Assembly (NCBI RefSeq): GCF_034422975.1
Contig: NZ_CP139873.1
Location: 2,666,001-2,730,000 of the forward strand
Source: Idiomarina sp. PL1-037
GTDB taxonomy: Bacteria > Pseudomonadota > Gammaproteobacteria > Enterobacterales > Alteromonadaceae
Length of the DNA stretch: 64,000 bases
Direction of reading: 5' to 3'
Positions within the stretch are counted from its first letter, which is position 1; every line of letters begins with the position of its first letter. Below, piece after piece: positions 35,362 to 44,390 of this stretch. The position numbers and the translations under genes were made by a program. The notes under the pieces were generated by a model that ran no database searches, was not told where the DNA came from, and worked only from the letters and a program-made list of their open reading frames with translations.

Positions 35362-36606
35362 ATGACAGATTTTCGCCAACAAGCACTGGATTACCACGAA
35401 TACCCGACTCCGGGTAAAATCTCGGTTGAACTGACCACTCCTGCTGAAACCAGCAAAGATCTAGCTCTCGCCTACAGCCCGGGCGTAGCAGAACCGGTTC
35501 GGGAAATTGCTCAGGACCCGGACGCTGCTTACCGTTATACTGCCAAGGGCAACATGGTGGCGGTTATTACCAACGGAACGGCTATTCTTGGTTTGGGAAA
35601 TTTGGGACCACTGGCGTCAAAACCGGTAATGGAAGGTAAGGCTCTATTATTCAAGCGCTTTGCCGGACTGGACTCTATTGATATTGAAGTGAGTCACCGT
35701 ACCACGCAAGACTTTATCAATACCGTTGCTAACATTGCCGACACTTTTGGTGGTATTAATTTAGAAGACATAAAAGCGCCCGAATGCTTTGAAATTGAAC
35801 AAGCTTTAATAGAGCGTTGCAATGTTCCGGTGTTTCACGATGATCAGCATGGTACTGCTATTGTGACTGCCGCCGGTATGCTGAATGCACTGGAAATTCA
35901 GGGCAAAACGCTATCGGAATCTCGCATTGTGTGTCTTGGTGCCGGTGCTGCCGCCATCGCCTGTATGGAACTTTTAATTAAATGTGGCGCGCAACGTGAG
36001 CACATTTATATGCTCGACTCAAAAGGCGTTATTCACACCCGTCGTGATGACTTAAATGAATACAAACAGCTGTTTGCCAACAATACCGACAAACGTACGC
36101 TAAAAGACGTTATTGAAGGTGCCGATATCTTCGTGGGTGTTTCAGGGCCAAACTTACTCAGCGCAGAAGAGTTGAAACTTATGGCGCCAAACCCCGTTCT
36201 GTTTGCCTGCTCTAACCCAGACCCGGAGATTAAACCAGAAACCGCTATGGCGGCACGTGATGACCTGATTATGGGAACCGGGCGCTCGGACTACCCGAAC
36301 CAGGTGAACAACGTTTTATGCTTCCCGTTTATGTTTCGCGGCGCGTTAGATGTGCGAGCTACAGCGATTAATGACGAAATGAAGGTTGCCTCAGTAGAGG
36401 CCATTCGCCAGCTGGCGAAAGAGCCAGTGCCGGAATCAGTATTAAAAGCAGCCGGCGTCAAAGAATTAACCTTCGGTCGTGATTATATTATTCCTAAGCC
36501 AATTGACCCGCGCTTGTGCTCACGGGTCTCGCGTGCCGTTGCGGAAGCTGCGGTGAAGTCCGGCGCAGCTAAAATCGATTTACCGAAAAATTATATGCAG
36601 GATTAA
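35362..36606 (+). CDS. maeB: malic enzyme, short single-domain form
   Basis: 414 aa oxaloacetate-decarboxylating malate dehydrogenase making pyruvate and NAD(P)H. It corresponds to the N-terminal catalytic half of E. coli MaeB and lacks the phosphotransacetylase-like C-terminal domain. Motifs: LALAYSPGVAEP, VTNGTAILGLGNLG-type segment, EDIKAPECFEIE and PVFHDDQHGTAIV (metal and active site), then the cofactor fold VCLGAGAAAIACMELL. Cofactor preference (NADP rather than NAD) is inferred. Its stop overlaps the convergent metJ stop by 4 bases. Confidence 0.88.
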   Translation: MTDFRQQALDYHEYPTPGKISVELTTPAETSKDLALAYSPGVAEPVREIAQDPDAAYRYTAKGNMVAVITNGTAILGLGNLGPLASKPVMEGKALLFKRFAGLDSIDIEVSHRTTQDFINTVANIADTFGGINLEDIKAPECFEIEQALIERCNVPVFHDDQHGTAIVTAAGMLNALEIQGKTLSESRIVCLGAGAAAIACMELLIKCGAQREHIYMLDSKGVIHTRRDDLNEYKQLFANNTDKRTLKDVIEGADIFVGVSGPNLLSAEELKLMAPNPVLFACSNPDPEIKPETAMAARDDLIMGTGRSDYPNQVNNVLCFPFMFRGALDVRATAINDEMKVASVEAIRQLAKEPVPESVLKAAGVKELTFGRDYIIPKPIDPRLCSRVSRAVAEAAVKSGAAKIDLPKNYMQD

Positions 36607-36926
36607 TCGTCGAGCTCTTCGTCGGTCGGAATAGGTAATCCCCGGGCTTCCAGCTCTTCGCGCACGGCCTTGGGGATTTTATTCGGATTGGACTTTTGTA
36701 AGTCTTCATCTTCCGGCAGTGGCTGACCGGTAAAAGCATGTAAAAACGCCTCGCAAAGCAGTTCGCTGTTGGTAGCATGGCGAAGATTATTAACTTGGCG
36801 ACGGGTTCGTTCATCGGTCAGTACCTTTAATACACGCGTGGGTATTGAGACCGTAACTTTTTTCACCTGCTGACTCTTACGACCGTGTTCAGCATAAGGG
36901 TAAATATATTCGCCGTTCCATTTCAT
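36603..36926 (-). CDS. metJ: MetJ, methionine repressor
   Basis: 107 aa from ATG 36926; the family N-terminus MKWNGEYIYPYAEHGRKSQQ shows the start, and longer in-frame starts are rejected. Ribbon-helix-helix protein with the DNA-binding strand KKVTVSIPTRVLKVL, followed by LRHATNSELLCEAFLHAFTGQPLP, nearly identical to E. coli MetJ (105 aa). It uses S-adenosylmethionine as corepressor and binds tandem 8-base met boxes. Boxes are found upstream of metL (37004) and of a second homoserine dehydrogenase (56948). Confidence 0.97.
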   Translation of the reverse strand: MKWNGEYIYPYAEHGRKSQQVKKVTVSIPTRVLKVLTDERTRRQVNNLRHATNSELLCEAFLHAFTGQPLPEDEDLQKSNPNKIPKAVREELEARGLPIPTDEELDD

Positions 36927-37003
36927 TGTTACTATCCCACTATATAACAAAACCACATAAGTTATAATGAATTGTACCCGAATGAGCGACCCCGTCAAAT
37001 TTT

Positions 37004-37019
37004 ATCCGTCTAGATGGCT
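37004..37019. promoter_or_regulatory. MetJ boxes between metJ and metL
   Basis: Two adjacent 8-mers, ATCCGTCT and AGATGGCT, each match the met box AGACGTCT at 6 of 8 positions. MetJ needs at least two tandem boxes. The site lies 78 bases before metJ and 82 before metL, so it may serve both. Confidence 0.6.
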
Positions 37020-37100
37020 AAAAGTTACTGACATTTGCCTGACAATATTTTAGCCTTAGTAGCAGTTACCTAATTTAAGCGAGTAGTTAAGGAAGGCGGA

Positions 37101-39542
37101 ATGACAACAACTCAGCTCACAGAAGAGCAAAAGCAAGCCGTTGCCGACAGCGTTCAGGTGCATAAGTTTGGTGGCAGCAGTCTTGCCGATGCGTTCTGCT
37201 ATCGCCGCGTTGCCCGTATTGTAACCGAGTACGCCGGTGCCAGCGACCTAGTCGTCGTTTCCGCAGCCGGAGACACAACCAACCGCATTCTTGCCATTAT
37301 TAATGCCAAAGCACAGCCGGGCGACACCGCCAGCATTCTGCTCGATCAATTAGAGAGTTTTCAGCAAGGGCTGATCACCGAACTATTAAGCGGTAACTTA
37401 CAGCAGCAACTGCTGCAACAATCTCAGCAAGATTTCATCCGCTGGCGTCAATGGTTAGAGGGCGACGAAATCATTAACCATAACGCCGAGTTACTGTCCT
37501 ACGGTGAGCTTTGGTCCGCCCGCTTGTTATCAGCTTTACTGCAAAAACAGGGCACCCGCGCCGACCACATTGATGCCCGGGACTTTTTACTCGCCGCAGA
37601 TGCCCCTGAGCCCGTTATTCAGGTAGAACACTCTCGTGAAAAGCTATTACAAAGAGTAGCTCCTCACTCGGGCACCCGCTTTATTGTTACTGGCTTTATC
37701 GCCCGCGGTTTAAACGGCGAGAGCTTAACTCTGGGGCGTAACGGCAGTGACTATTCAGCGACCTTAGTCGGCAGTCTGCTGGATACACGCCAGGTTACTA
37801 TCTGGAAAGACGTGGCCGGCGTTTATTCGGCAGACCCGCGTAAAGTTGAGCGCGTAGTCAGCTTACCGACATTAGACTGGACCGAAGCCGAAGAACTAGC
37901 GCGTCTTGGCAGCCCGGTTTTGCATCCAAGAACCTTTCAGCCGGTCGACCGCCAGCGCATGGTCATTTCCGTTCGCTCCAGTTTGAAAGTAGAAAATCAG
38001 CAAACGCGTATTGGTCAGTTCCAGAATACCCAGCCTCGCGGAAAAGTCTTCACTTCACTGTCTGAGGTGGTGCTCTTTAAGGTTGAGCTGCACGATAAAG
38101 CCTTAGTAAAACGTCTGGACGAACTGGAGTTAGAGCCGCTGGTCAGCTGGACCGAGCCGGAGAATCATCAGCAATATCTGGTGTTTCATCAAAACCACTT
38201 AGACTACCTGACCGGCTGGTTAGACAGTCTGGGGGCCGGTGACGCCATAACTCAAATTCGCGGCTATTCCATGCTGGCCATTGTCGGTAACCGCATTCAG
38301 GAAACCGACCAGTTCTCGACCTTTAAACTGCAACTTTCCGAACAAAAAGTACGACGCTTTGCTCTGACGCAGAGCGGTGACTCTGCTGTTGCTATTCTGG
38401 AGCAAAAGCTTGATAACCGTTTACTCAATCGTCTGCACAGCCAATTATTTAACTACCGTCGCAGCCTGGGCGTGCTGGTTATTGGGCGCGGCAACATTGG
38501 GACAGCCTGGCTGGAACTGTTCCGCCAGCAGCGTGACCGTATTAATCAAGTGATGGACGTTCGGGTTATGGGCATCGCTAACTCCCGGCGTTTATGGCTG
38601 GATTACAATGGCGTAGAGCTCACTCAGTGGGCCGAAGACTTCGACCGCCTGGCACGACCCTATGTACTCACGGAACTGCTGCGCGAGCTACCCAATGCGC
38701 CATACGACGAACTGGTGGTGATTGATTTAACCGACGCCCAACAAGTCGCGCAGCTGTATCCCAGCTTGTTCGCAAACGGCCTGCATATTATCAGCGCCAA
38801 TAAGCGCGCTGGCTCTGCCGACGAGGCGCTGTACCGGGAAATTCGTACCATTCAGCACGAGTACAAGCGCGAATGGCTGTACAACACCACGGTGGGTGCC
38901 GGATTACCGCTGAATTATGCCATAAACGACTTGCGTAATTCCGGCGACGAAATTCGCAGTATCTCCGGCATTTTCTCAGGCACCATGTCCTGGCTGTTTG
39001 AGAATTTCACCAAAGGAGTCACGTTCAGTTCACTGGTAAAAGAAGCCAAAGAGCGGGGTTACAGCGAGCCTGACCCCCGTGAAGATTTGTCCTGTCAGGA
39101 CTTGGTGCGTAAGTTACTGATTCTGGCACGCGAAATTGGCTTAAAACTGGACTGGCAGGACATTGAAGTAAAAAGTCTGGTGCCGGAACATTTACGTGAC
39201 TTGCCACTTAGCGAGTTTATGCAGCGCTTATCGGAACTTGATGAGCCTATGACAGCCATGCTGGACGAAGCGGCTAAAGACGGCAAAGTACCGCGACTGC
39301 TGGCCAGCTTTACCGTCAGTGACGAACAAAGAGTTACTGCTCAGGTTGGTATTGAGTACATTCCGGAAGGAGACATGCTGGCTAACTTAATACCCGGTGA
39401 AAACATCTTTGTTATCTACACCGACTGGTATTCAGAAATGCCATTAGTTATTAGCGGGCCTGGCGCGGGTAAACACGTTACCGCCGGTGGCGTGCAGTCG
39501 GACCTAAATCAGTTACTGAGTAAACTGGCAGTGGGAGCTTAA
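37101..39542 (+). CDS. metL: bifunctional aspartokinase II / homoserine dehydrogenase II
   Basis: 813 aa (E. coli MetL 810). Aspartokinase domain at 15-300 with VHKFGGSSLAD, TLGRNGSDYSATL and the DVAGVYSADPRKV active-site region; a degenerate ACT-like central region; homoserine dehydrogenase domain from ~455 with VLVIGRGNIGTAWLE, SANKRAG, TTVGAGLPLNYAI and SEPDPREDLSCQDLVRKLLILAR. Divergent from metJ, supporting the methionine-controlled MetL identity over ThrA. It feeds homoserine to methionine synthesis. GGAAGG precedes ATG 37101. Confidence 0.95.
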   Translation: MTTTQLTEEQKQAVADSVQVHKFGGSSLADAFCYRRVARIVTEYAGASDLVVVSAAGDTTNRILAIINAKAQPGDTASILLDQLESFQQGLITELLSGNLQQQLLQQSQQDFIRWRQWLEGDEIINHNAELLSYGELWSARLLSALLQKQGTRADHIDARDFLLAADAPEPVIQVEHSREKLLQRVAPHSGTRFIVTGFIARGLNGESLTLGRNGSDYSATLVGSLLDTRQVTIWKDVAGVYSADPRKVERVVSLPTLDWTEAEELARLGSPVLHPRTFQPVDRQRMVISVRSSLKVENQQTRIGQFQNTQPRGKVFTSLSEVVLFKVELHDKALVKRLDELELEPLVSWTEPENHQQYLVFHQNHLDYLTGWLDSLGAGDAITQIRGYSMLAIVGNRIQETDQFSTFKLQLSEQKVRRFALTQSGDSAVAILEQKLDNRLLNRLHSQLFNYRRSLGVLVIGRGNIGTAWLELFRQQRDRINQVMDVRVMGIANSRRLWLDYNGVELTQWAEDFDRLARPYVLTELLRELPNAPYDELVVIDLTDAQQVAQLYPSLFANGLHIISANKRAGSADEALYREIRTIQHEYKREWLYNTTVGAGLPLNYAINDLRNSGDEIRSISGIFSGTMSWLFENFTKGVTFSSLVKEAKERGYSEPDPREDLSCQDLVRKLLILAREIGLKLDWQDIEVKSLVPEHLRDLPLSEFMQRLSELDEPMTAMLDEAAKDGKVPRLLASFTVSDEQRVTAQVGIEYIPEGDMLANLIPGENIFVIYTDWYSEMPLVISGPGAGKHVTAGGVQSDLNQLLSKLAVGA

Positions 39543-39560
39543 CGCTCCCACTAATTTGTT
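39530..39560 (+). terminator. metL terminator with the stop codon in its loop
   Basis: AGTGGGAGC at 39530-39538 and GCTCCCACT at 39544-39552 form a 9-bp stem; the loop TTAAC contains most of the metL TAA (39540-39542). A moderately T-rich stretch (AATTTGTTATT) follows. It separates metL from convergent mrcA. Confidence 0.7.
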
Positions 39561-39580
39561 ATTACACAGATTTTATCTGG

Positions 39581-42043
39581 CTAGAATAAGTCGTCATCAT
39601 CTTCTTGAAAGATATCGCCATTAGACTGACCGTTATCACGACTGTACTCCGTTGGTTCTGTACCACGTATAAAGTATTCAAACCGCGTGGTGTAGTCACT
39701 TTTGTGTGATAACTTTCCACTTTCTAAGTCAATACGGACATTCACCACTCCCGGCGGAATGCCAAAGTCACTCGACGGAAACAATGGCAGTGCTTTTTCC
39801 ATAAACAAGATCCAGCCTGGCAACGCGGTTTTCGCACCCGCTTCACCGCCGGTGATTGCCTGCTGACTGGAATCAACTTCAGGGTGCTTCGACGTGCGTC
39901 CCAGTTTACGGGAAACGTCATCAAACCCCACCCACACAGTTGTCGCAAGGTTTGATGTAAAACCTGAGAACCAAGTATCACGGACATCGTTAGTGGTACC
40001 GGTTTTACCGGCAATGTTGCGACCAACAGCTTCATTAATGGGTTTAGAACGCTGAATACGCCAGGACGTACCGTTCCAGCCTGTGCCATTCGCCCAGCTG
40101 CCACCGCCCCATACTGCTGAGTTCATTGCCTGCTCAACCAAAAACGCATTTTGCTCGCTAATGATCTGCGGAGCTGGCTTGTCACAGTCAAAACAGGCGC
40201 GCAGCGGGTCGGTTTCCTCAATCACGTTGCCGTCGGCGCCTTCAATGCGTTTGATAAAGTAGGGTTCTACCAGAAAACCGCCGTTAGAAAACGCCGCATA
40301 AGCACGAGCCACTTGCATGGGGGTCATTGACAAAGAACCCAGAGAAAGCGATTCGTTTTCAGGGATTTTTGAGCGATCGAGACCAAACTTAGCCAAATGA
40401 TCCGCCACTTTTTTAACCCCCAATTCGCGAATTAAACGCACCGAAACTACGTTCTTGGACTTAGCCAGAGCTTTACGCAAACGGATAGGGCCTTCATAGA
40501 CTTCCGGCGAGTTTTTCGGTCGCCAGGCTACGCCAGAGCCAGGGTTCCACTGATTAATGGGTGCATCGTTCACCAGCGTAGCCAGGGTTAAACCTTCTTC
40601 AAACGCAGCTGAGTAAATCAAAGGTTTAATATTAGAACCTACCTGACGCTCTGCCTGCAACGCACGGTTGTATTGGCTCAGCTGGAAACTGTAACCACCC
40701 ACAACAGCGGCAACAGCGCCATCGTCCGGGCGCAAAGATACCACTGCAGAACTTGGCTCAGGAATTTGCGCCAGTCGCCATTCGCTGTCGTCATTCACCC
40801 GGCGCAGCCAAATAACATGACCCGGTTGCATAATTTCATCTGCGGTTTCCGGTGGCGGTCCCTGGCGTTCCTCGTTCAGATACTCTCGAGCCCAGTGCAT
40901 CGCTTTCCATGGCAGGGTTAACTTGCCCTCACCCTTAACTAATACCTCAGCCGACTGCTCTCCGACTGCGGTCACAACCGCCGGCGTTACTGCACCAATA
41001 ACACGCAACTGCTCCAGATACTGTCGTATAGCAGGTTCTTTAACAGGCTCTTCGTTTTTCTCTGCAGACCACAATATGCTGACGGGACCGCGGTAGCCGT
41101 GTCGCTCATCATAACTGTGCAGGTTATCCCAGATAGACTGACGCGCAGCCAGCTGTACGTCACTTCTTATGGTTGTGTAAACTTTGTAGCCTTCGTTATA
41201 GGCTTTGTCTTCACCATAACGATCCACCATTTCCTGACGCACCATTTCCGCCAGATAAGGCGCATTAACTGTCACTTCGGCACCGTGTCGACGGGCTGTA
41301 ACGGGTGCATTAGCAGCTTCTTCAAACTCTGCGCGCGTAATTTTCTTTTCATCGAGCATGCGCAATAGCACAACGCGGCGACGCGCTTTAGAGGCGATGG
41401 GGTTTGAGATGGGGTTCAGGTTAGATGGCGCTTTAGGCAAACCGGCAATAGTTGCCATTTGCGCCAGCGTCAGTTCGCTTAGCGGCTTACCGTAATACAC
41501 TTGGGCGGCAGCACCAACACCATGGGCACGGTGGCCAAAGGTAATTTTATTCAGATAAAGCTCAAGAATTTCATCTTTACTCAGCAGCTGTTCAATGTGA
41601 ACCGCAATAAAAGATTCTTTCACCTTGCGCATCCAGGCCCGATCAAAGCTCAGGAAAAAGTTTCGCGCCAGCTGCATGGTAATGGTACTAGCACCTTCCT
41701 GAATTTCACCGGTGGTGAGCAATACGCTAAAGGCACGGGCAACACCAATTGGGTCAACACCAAAATGTTGATAAAAGCGACTGTCTTCGGTTGCCAGAAA
41801 AGCATCAATAAGAGGTTGGGGGACGTCTTCTAAGTCCACCGGAATGCGACGTTTTTCACCAAACTGCGAAATCAACTCACCGTCTGCGGTAAACACCTGC
41901 ATAGGTGTTTGCAAACGCACGTCCCGTAGGGTTTCCACACTGGGTAGCTCGGGCTTAACATATAAGTAAAGGCTACCAACCGTTACCCCGCCAAGAAGAA
42001 TACACACCAGCAAGGTGTAGATTAGCCGCTTAAACCACTTCAA
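39581..42043 (-). CDS. mrcA: penicillin-binding protein 1A
   Basis: 820 aa bifunctional peptidoglycan synthase. N-terminal transmembrane anchor (about 7-27), glycosyltransferase 51 domain (about 50-230) with ATEDSRFYQHFGVDP, GASTITMQLARN and NKITFGHRAHGVG, an OB-like insertion, then transpeptidase with the Ser of GSNIKPLIY, SKN in ALAKSKNVVS, and KTGTTND. The start codon is TTG 42043 with GGAGCAG before it; the conserved N-terminus MKWFKRLIYTLL begins there. Divergent from the pil operon, as mrcA is from hofMNOPQ in E. coli. Confidence 0.96.
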   Translation of the reverse strand: MKWFKRLIYTLLVCILLGGVTVGSLYLYVKPELPSVETLRDVRLQTPMQVFTADGELISQFGEKRRIPVDLEDVPQPLIDAFLATEDSRFYQHFGVDPIGVARAFSVLLTTGEIQEGASTITMQLARNFFLSFDRAWMRKVKESFIAVHIEQLLSKDEILELYLNKITFGHRAHGVGAAAQVYYGKPLSELTLAQMATIAGLPKAPSNLNPISNPIASKARRRVVLLRMLDEKKITRAEFEEAANAPVTARRHGAEVTVNAPYLAEMVRQEMVDRYGEDKAYNEGYKVYTTIRSDVQLAARQSIWDNLHSYDERHGYRGPVSILWSAEKNEEPVKEPAIRQYLEQLRVIGAVTPAVVTAVGEQSAEVLVKGEGKLTLPWKAMHWAREYLNEERQGPPPETADEIMQPGHVIWLRRVNDDSEWRLAQIPEPSSAVVSLRPDDGAVAAVVGGYSFQLSQYNRALQAERQVGSNIKPLIYSAAFEEGLTLATLVNDAPINQWNPGSGVAWRPKNSPEVYEGPIRLRKALAKSKNVVSVRLIRELGVKKVADHLAKFGLDRSKIPENESLSLGSLSMTPMQVARAYAAFSNGGFLVEPYFIKRIEGADGNVIEETDPLRACFDCDKPAPQIISEQNAFLVEQAMNSAVWGGGSWANGTGWNGTSWRIQRSKPINEAVGRNIAGKTGTTNDVRDTWFSGFTSNLATTVWVGFDDVSRKLGRTSKHPEVDSSQQAITGGEAGAKTALPGWILFMEKALPLFPSSDFGIPPGVVNVRIDLESGKLSHKSDYTTRFEYFIRGTEPTEYSRDNGQSNGDIFQEDDDDLF

Positions 42044-42221
42044 TTATCTGCTCCATGACTTCATTTTATTACGCCAGAACTTAAACCAAAAATTACACCT
42101 GAGTGTTGAAACCGAAATTGCCGACATAAATTAGCTCATAAGTCTTACTGACTATTATGGAGGATTTTTGTTCACAACACTACGCTTGCATCTGGCTTTT
42201 CTACAATAAGGATATTGTCTA

Positions 42222-43046
42222 ATGTCATTACTTCGGCAACAACCACTTGCTGTGCAAATTAATCGTGAAAACTGTCTGGTTTTACAATTGTCCCGCAGGA
42301 GGCGGCATTTTGTTGTCGAACATTTTTCGCAGCAGCACCAGAGCAGTTTAACCGACAAGGGCTTAAAACCAGACAGCATTGTCTCGGCACTGGACTACAG
42401 CGCAACCCACTATCAGAAAATTCCGTTAGACAATAACCAGCAAGTTGAAGAGCAATTACTAGAGAAATTACCACCACAATTAAAACGCAATACCGGCATA
42501 AGCTACGACTACTGCACTCATAGCCACGGGCAAGAAGCAGAAGCGATTATTGGCCAGCGCTCGGCACTGGAGAATTTATTGGCATTACTGGCACCACTGA
42601 AAATGCCGGTGCAGGTGATTGAACCCGTATATCAGTCAGTAGTACGGGCAGCTAATGCGGTATTGCCTTACCTTTGGCCTGACAATACCAAGTTCGAGAC
42701 CAATATGAAGTGGGTAGTCGTTGATCTCCGTCAGCAACAATCCATTTTGCTTTATTGTAAAAACGGCGTCTTTCAGCGGCTGGACTCTGTCGACACCAAC
42801 AATTTAGTGAGCTTTTTGCTTAAGGCTCAGCTTTCTCATCAATTCAGCTGGGTAATGAGTTTTGGCGATAAAGCCATTCAGTCGCAACTTGAACGACAAC
42901 TTTCTAATCAGCAACAACTGAAGCATCTGGCGCTTTCTACGGCGCCCTTTTTCCAGAACAACGTCGCCCCCATTATTTCAGCCCTGGACAACGAGCTAGT
43001 ACTACTGGGTTTAGCTTTGCGGGGGTTCAGTCAATGGCATCGCTAA
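42222..43046 (+). CDS. pilM: PilM/HofM/ComA-like pilus assembly protein
   Basis: 274 aa, with an actin-like fold expected but no strong motifs; it is identified mainly by position as first gene of the pilMNOPQ-type operon between mrcA and aroK. MSLLRQQPLAVQINRENCLVLQLS resembles the N-terminal strand of PilM, and VQVIEPVYQSVVRAAN its middle. At 274 aa it is shorter than the ~354 aa PilM of Pseudomonas and near E. coli HofM (259) and Haemophilus ComA (265). It likely links the cytoplasmic pilus machinery to PilN. Confidence 0.75.
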   Translation: MSLLRQQPLAVQINRENCLVLQLSRRRRHFVVEHFSQQHQSSLTDKGLKPDSIVSALDYSATHYQKIPLDNNQQVEEQLLEKLPPQLKRNTGISYDYCTHSHGQEAEAIIGQRSALENLLALLAPLKMPVQVIEPVYQSVVRAANAVLPYLWPDNTKFETNMKWVVVDLRQQQSILLYCKNGVFQRLDSVDTNNLVSFLLKAQLSHQFSWVMSFGDKAIQSQLERQLSNQQQLKHLALSTAPFFQNNVAPIISALDNELVLLGLALRGFSQWHR

Positions 43047-43570
43047 ACCTGTTGCAGTGGCGGGAACAAAGCGTATGGCTGCGCTACCGCGCACTGCATT
43101 GTCTGGGTATTCTCCTGCTGCTTATTATCAGCATTTTATCTGTACAGTGGGTCATTTCTTATGAGAGCTACCTGAGCAACTTAAAGCACCAGCTGGCGGA
43201 GCAAAAGCTGGTACTGGAAAAGCAGAACGCTCAACGAAAACGCTGGCAGATTTACCAAAAACAGCAACAGTTGCAAAAGGCCTTTATCCACCGAAAGCAT
43301 ACTAGCCACGAGATGCTCAACGCATTTTACGCTCTGCTTGAGCGAACACGGCACCAATTCCAGCAGCGCGAGCTTTCCTTAAGCCAGTCACAAATGAAGC
43401 TCACCGCCATCTACCGGCAGATACAGCAGGTTAATGAACAGTATCTATGGCTGGAAAAGCAGTTAGTAAAACCCGGACTAAGACAGCAACTACTGCCTCA
43501 GCAAGGTGTGGTGTTCTCCTACACAAGTCCTCAGAAAAACGTGGACAGCGGAGCTGAACAGAATGGCTGA
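43034..43570 (+). CDS. pilN: PilN/HofN-like inner-membrane protein
   Basis: 178 aa. A short cytoplasmic N-terminus MASLNLLQWREQ (the PilN signature that binds PilM), one transmembrane helix (about 22-44), then a Gln-rich coiled coil (50-150). Length fits HofN (179) and ComB (168). The start overlaps pilM by 13 bases, and its end overlaps the next gene by 8. Confidence 0.8.
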   Translation: MASLNLLQWREQSVWLRYRALHCLGILLLLIISILSVQWVISYESYLSNLKHQLAEQKLVLEKQNAQRKRWQIYQKQQQLQKAFIHRKHTSHEMLNAFYALLERTRHQFQQRELSLSQSQMKLTAIYRQIQQVNEQYLWLEKQLVKPGLRQQLLPQQGVVFSYTSPQKNVDSGAEQNG

Positions 43571-44390
43571 ATCATTTAAAAAACCCTTATGGTTATGGGG
43601 CAGCGCTGTTCTGCTTTTCACGGTAGCGGCTATTAGTGTCAGCTACTTTCTTACCGGCTATCAGGCAAGCCAGCTGAATGAGCAGCTTAGGACGCAACAG
43701 AAACAACTACAGCAGTCCGTTCCCGGGGTTCCTGAACAAACCGAGCCAGTTTTGACGGAGCATCCAGAAACGGACGTCTCCACTTTATTAACGCAGGCGG
43801 CAAGGCAACACAACGTCGACCTTTATTATCAACAAAGCCCGGAAAACGCTGAGCAGTGGCTGGTTGGTGCTAACGGAACTTACCAGAACGCTTTGCGGTT
43901 GGTCGCTTCTATCATGCAGGCGCAGCAGGAAATGCGACAGCCGTTCCCGTTTACGCAAACATTAAAGTGGCGGGATACCGGGGAAAACAGTGGCAAATTA
44001 AGCTGGCAATTTCTCTGGTTATCGGCTGGCAGCCCAGCGCCCTCAGAACTTAGCGCTCATTCGTTGTTTAAATCAGACTTTCCGGACGTTATCGCAGAGC
44101 CTATAAAATGTTTGGGGCAACCTGAGCAACTAAGCGATATTCGAATTAGTGACTGGTCGCTGGTGCAGTTAATTGCTACTCAAACCTCTCCGGTTAAAAA
44201 AGCTCTGCTGAAAATACCGAATCAACCACCGCTGACACTCACGGAGAGTAGCTGGATAGCTGACCCACTCATGCAGCTGCAAGACGTTAACGGCGAATAC
44301 GCCGAATTTAAGCGTTGGCAAAAGCAAGCGGGATGCTGGTCAGCAAAGCCGCTGAAACTCCATTTAACTAAGGACAGTTCCTCACAATGA
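43563..44390 (+). CDS. PilO-like protein with a PilP-like C-terminal part
   Basis: 275 aa from ATG 43563 (MAESFKKPLWLWG), chosen over an in-frame GTG at 43506 inside pilN. One transmembrane helix (about 8-30), coiled coil, then a PilO-type region (about 75-165). After a linker, residues ~175-270 (KCLGQPEQLSDIRISDW..., ALLKIPNQ, PLKLHL) have the layout of a PilP homology domain. In most operons PilO and PilP are separate genes, and none is otherwise present between pilN and pilQ. The fusion is inferred from length, gene count and pattern. Confidence 0.65.
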   Translation: MAESFKKPLWLWGSAVLLFTVAAISVSYFLTGYQASQLNEQLRTQQKQLQQSVPGVPEQTEPVLTEHPETDVSTLLTQAARQHNVDLYYQQSPENAEQWLVGANGTYQNALRLVASIMQAQQEMRQPFPFTQTLKWRDTGENSGKLSWQFLWLSAGSPAPSELSAHSLFKSDFPDVIAEPIKCLGQPEQLSDIRISDWSLVQLIATQTSPVKKALLKIPNQPPLTLTESSWIADPLMQLQDVNGEYAEFKRWQKQAGCWSAKPLKLHLTKDSSSQ

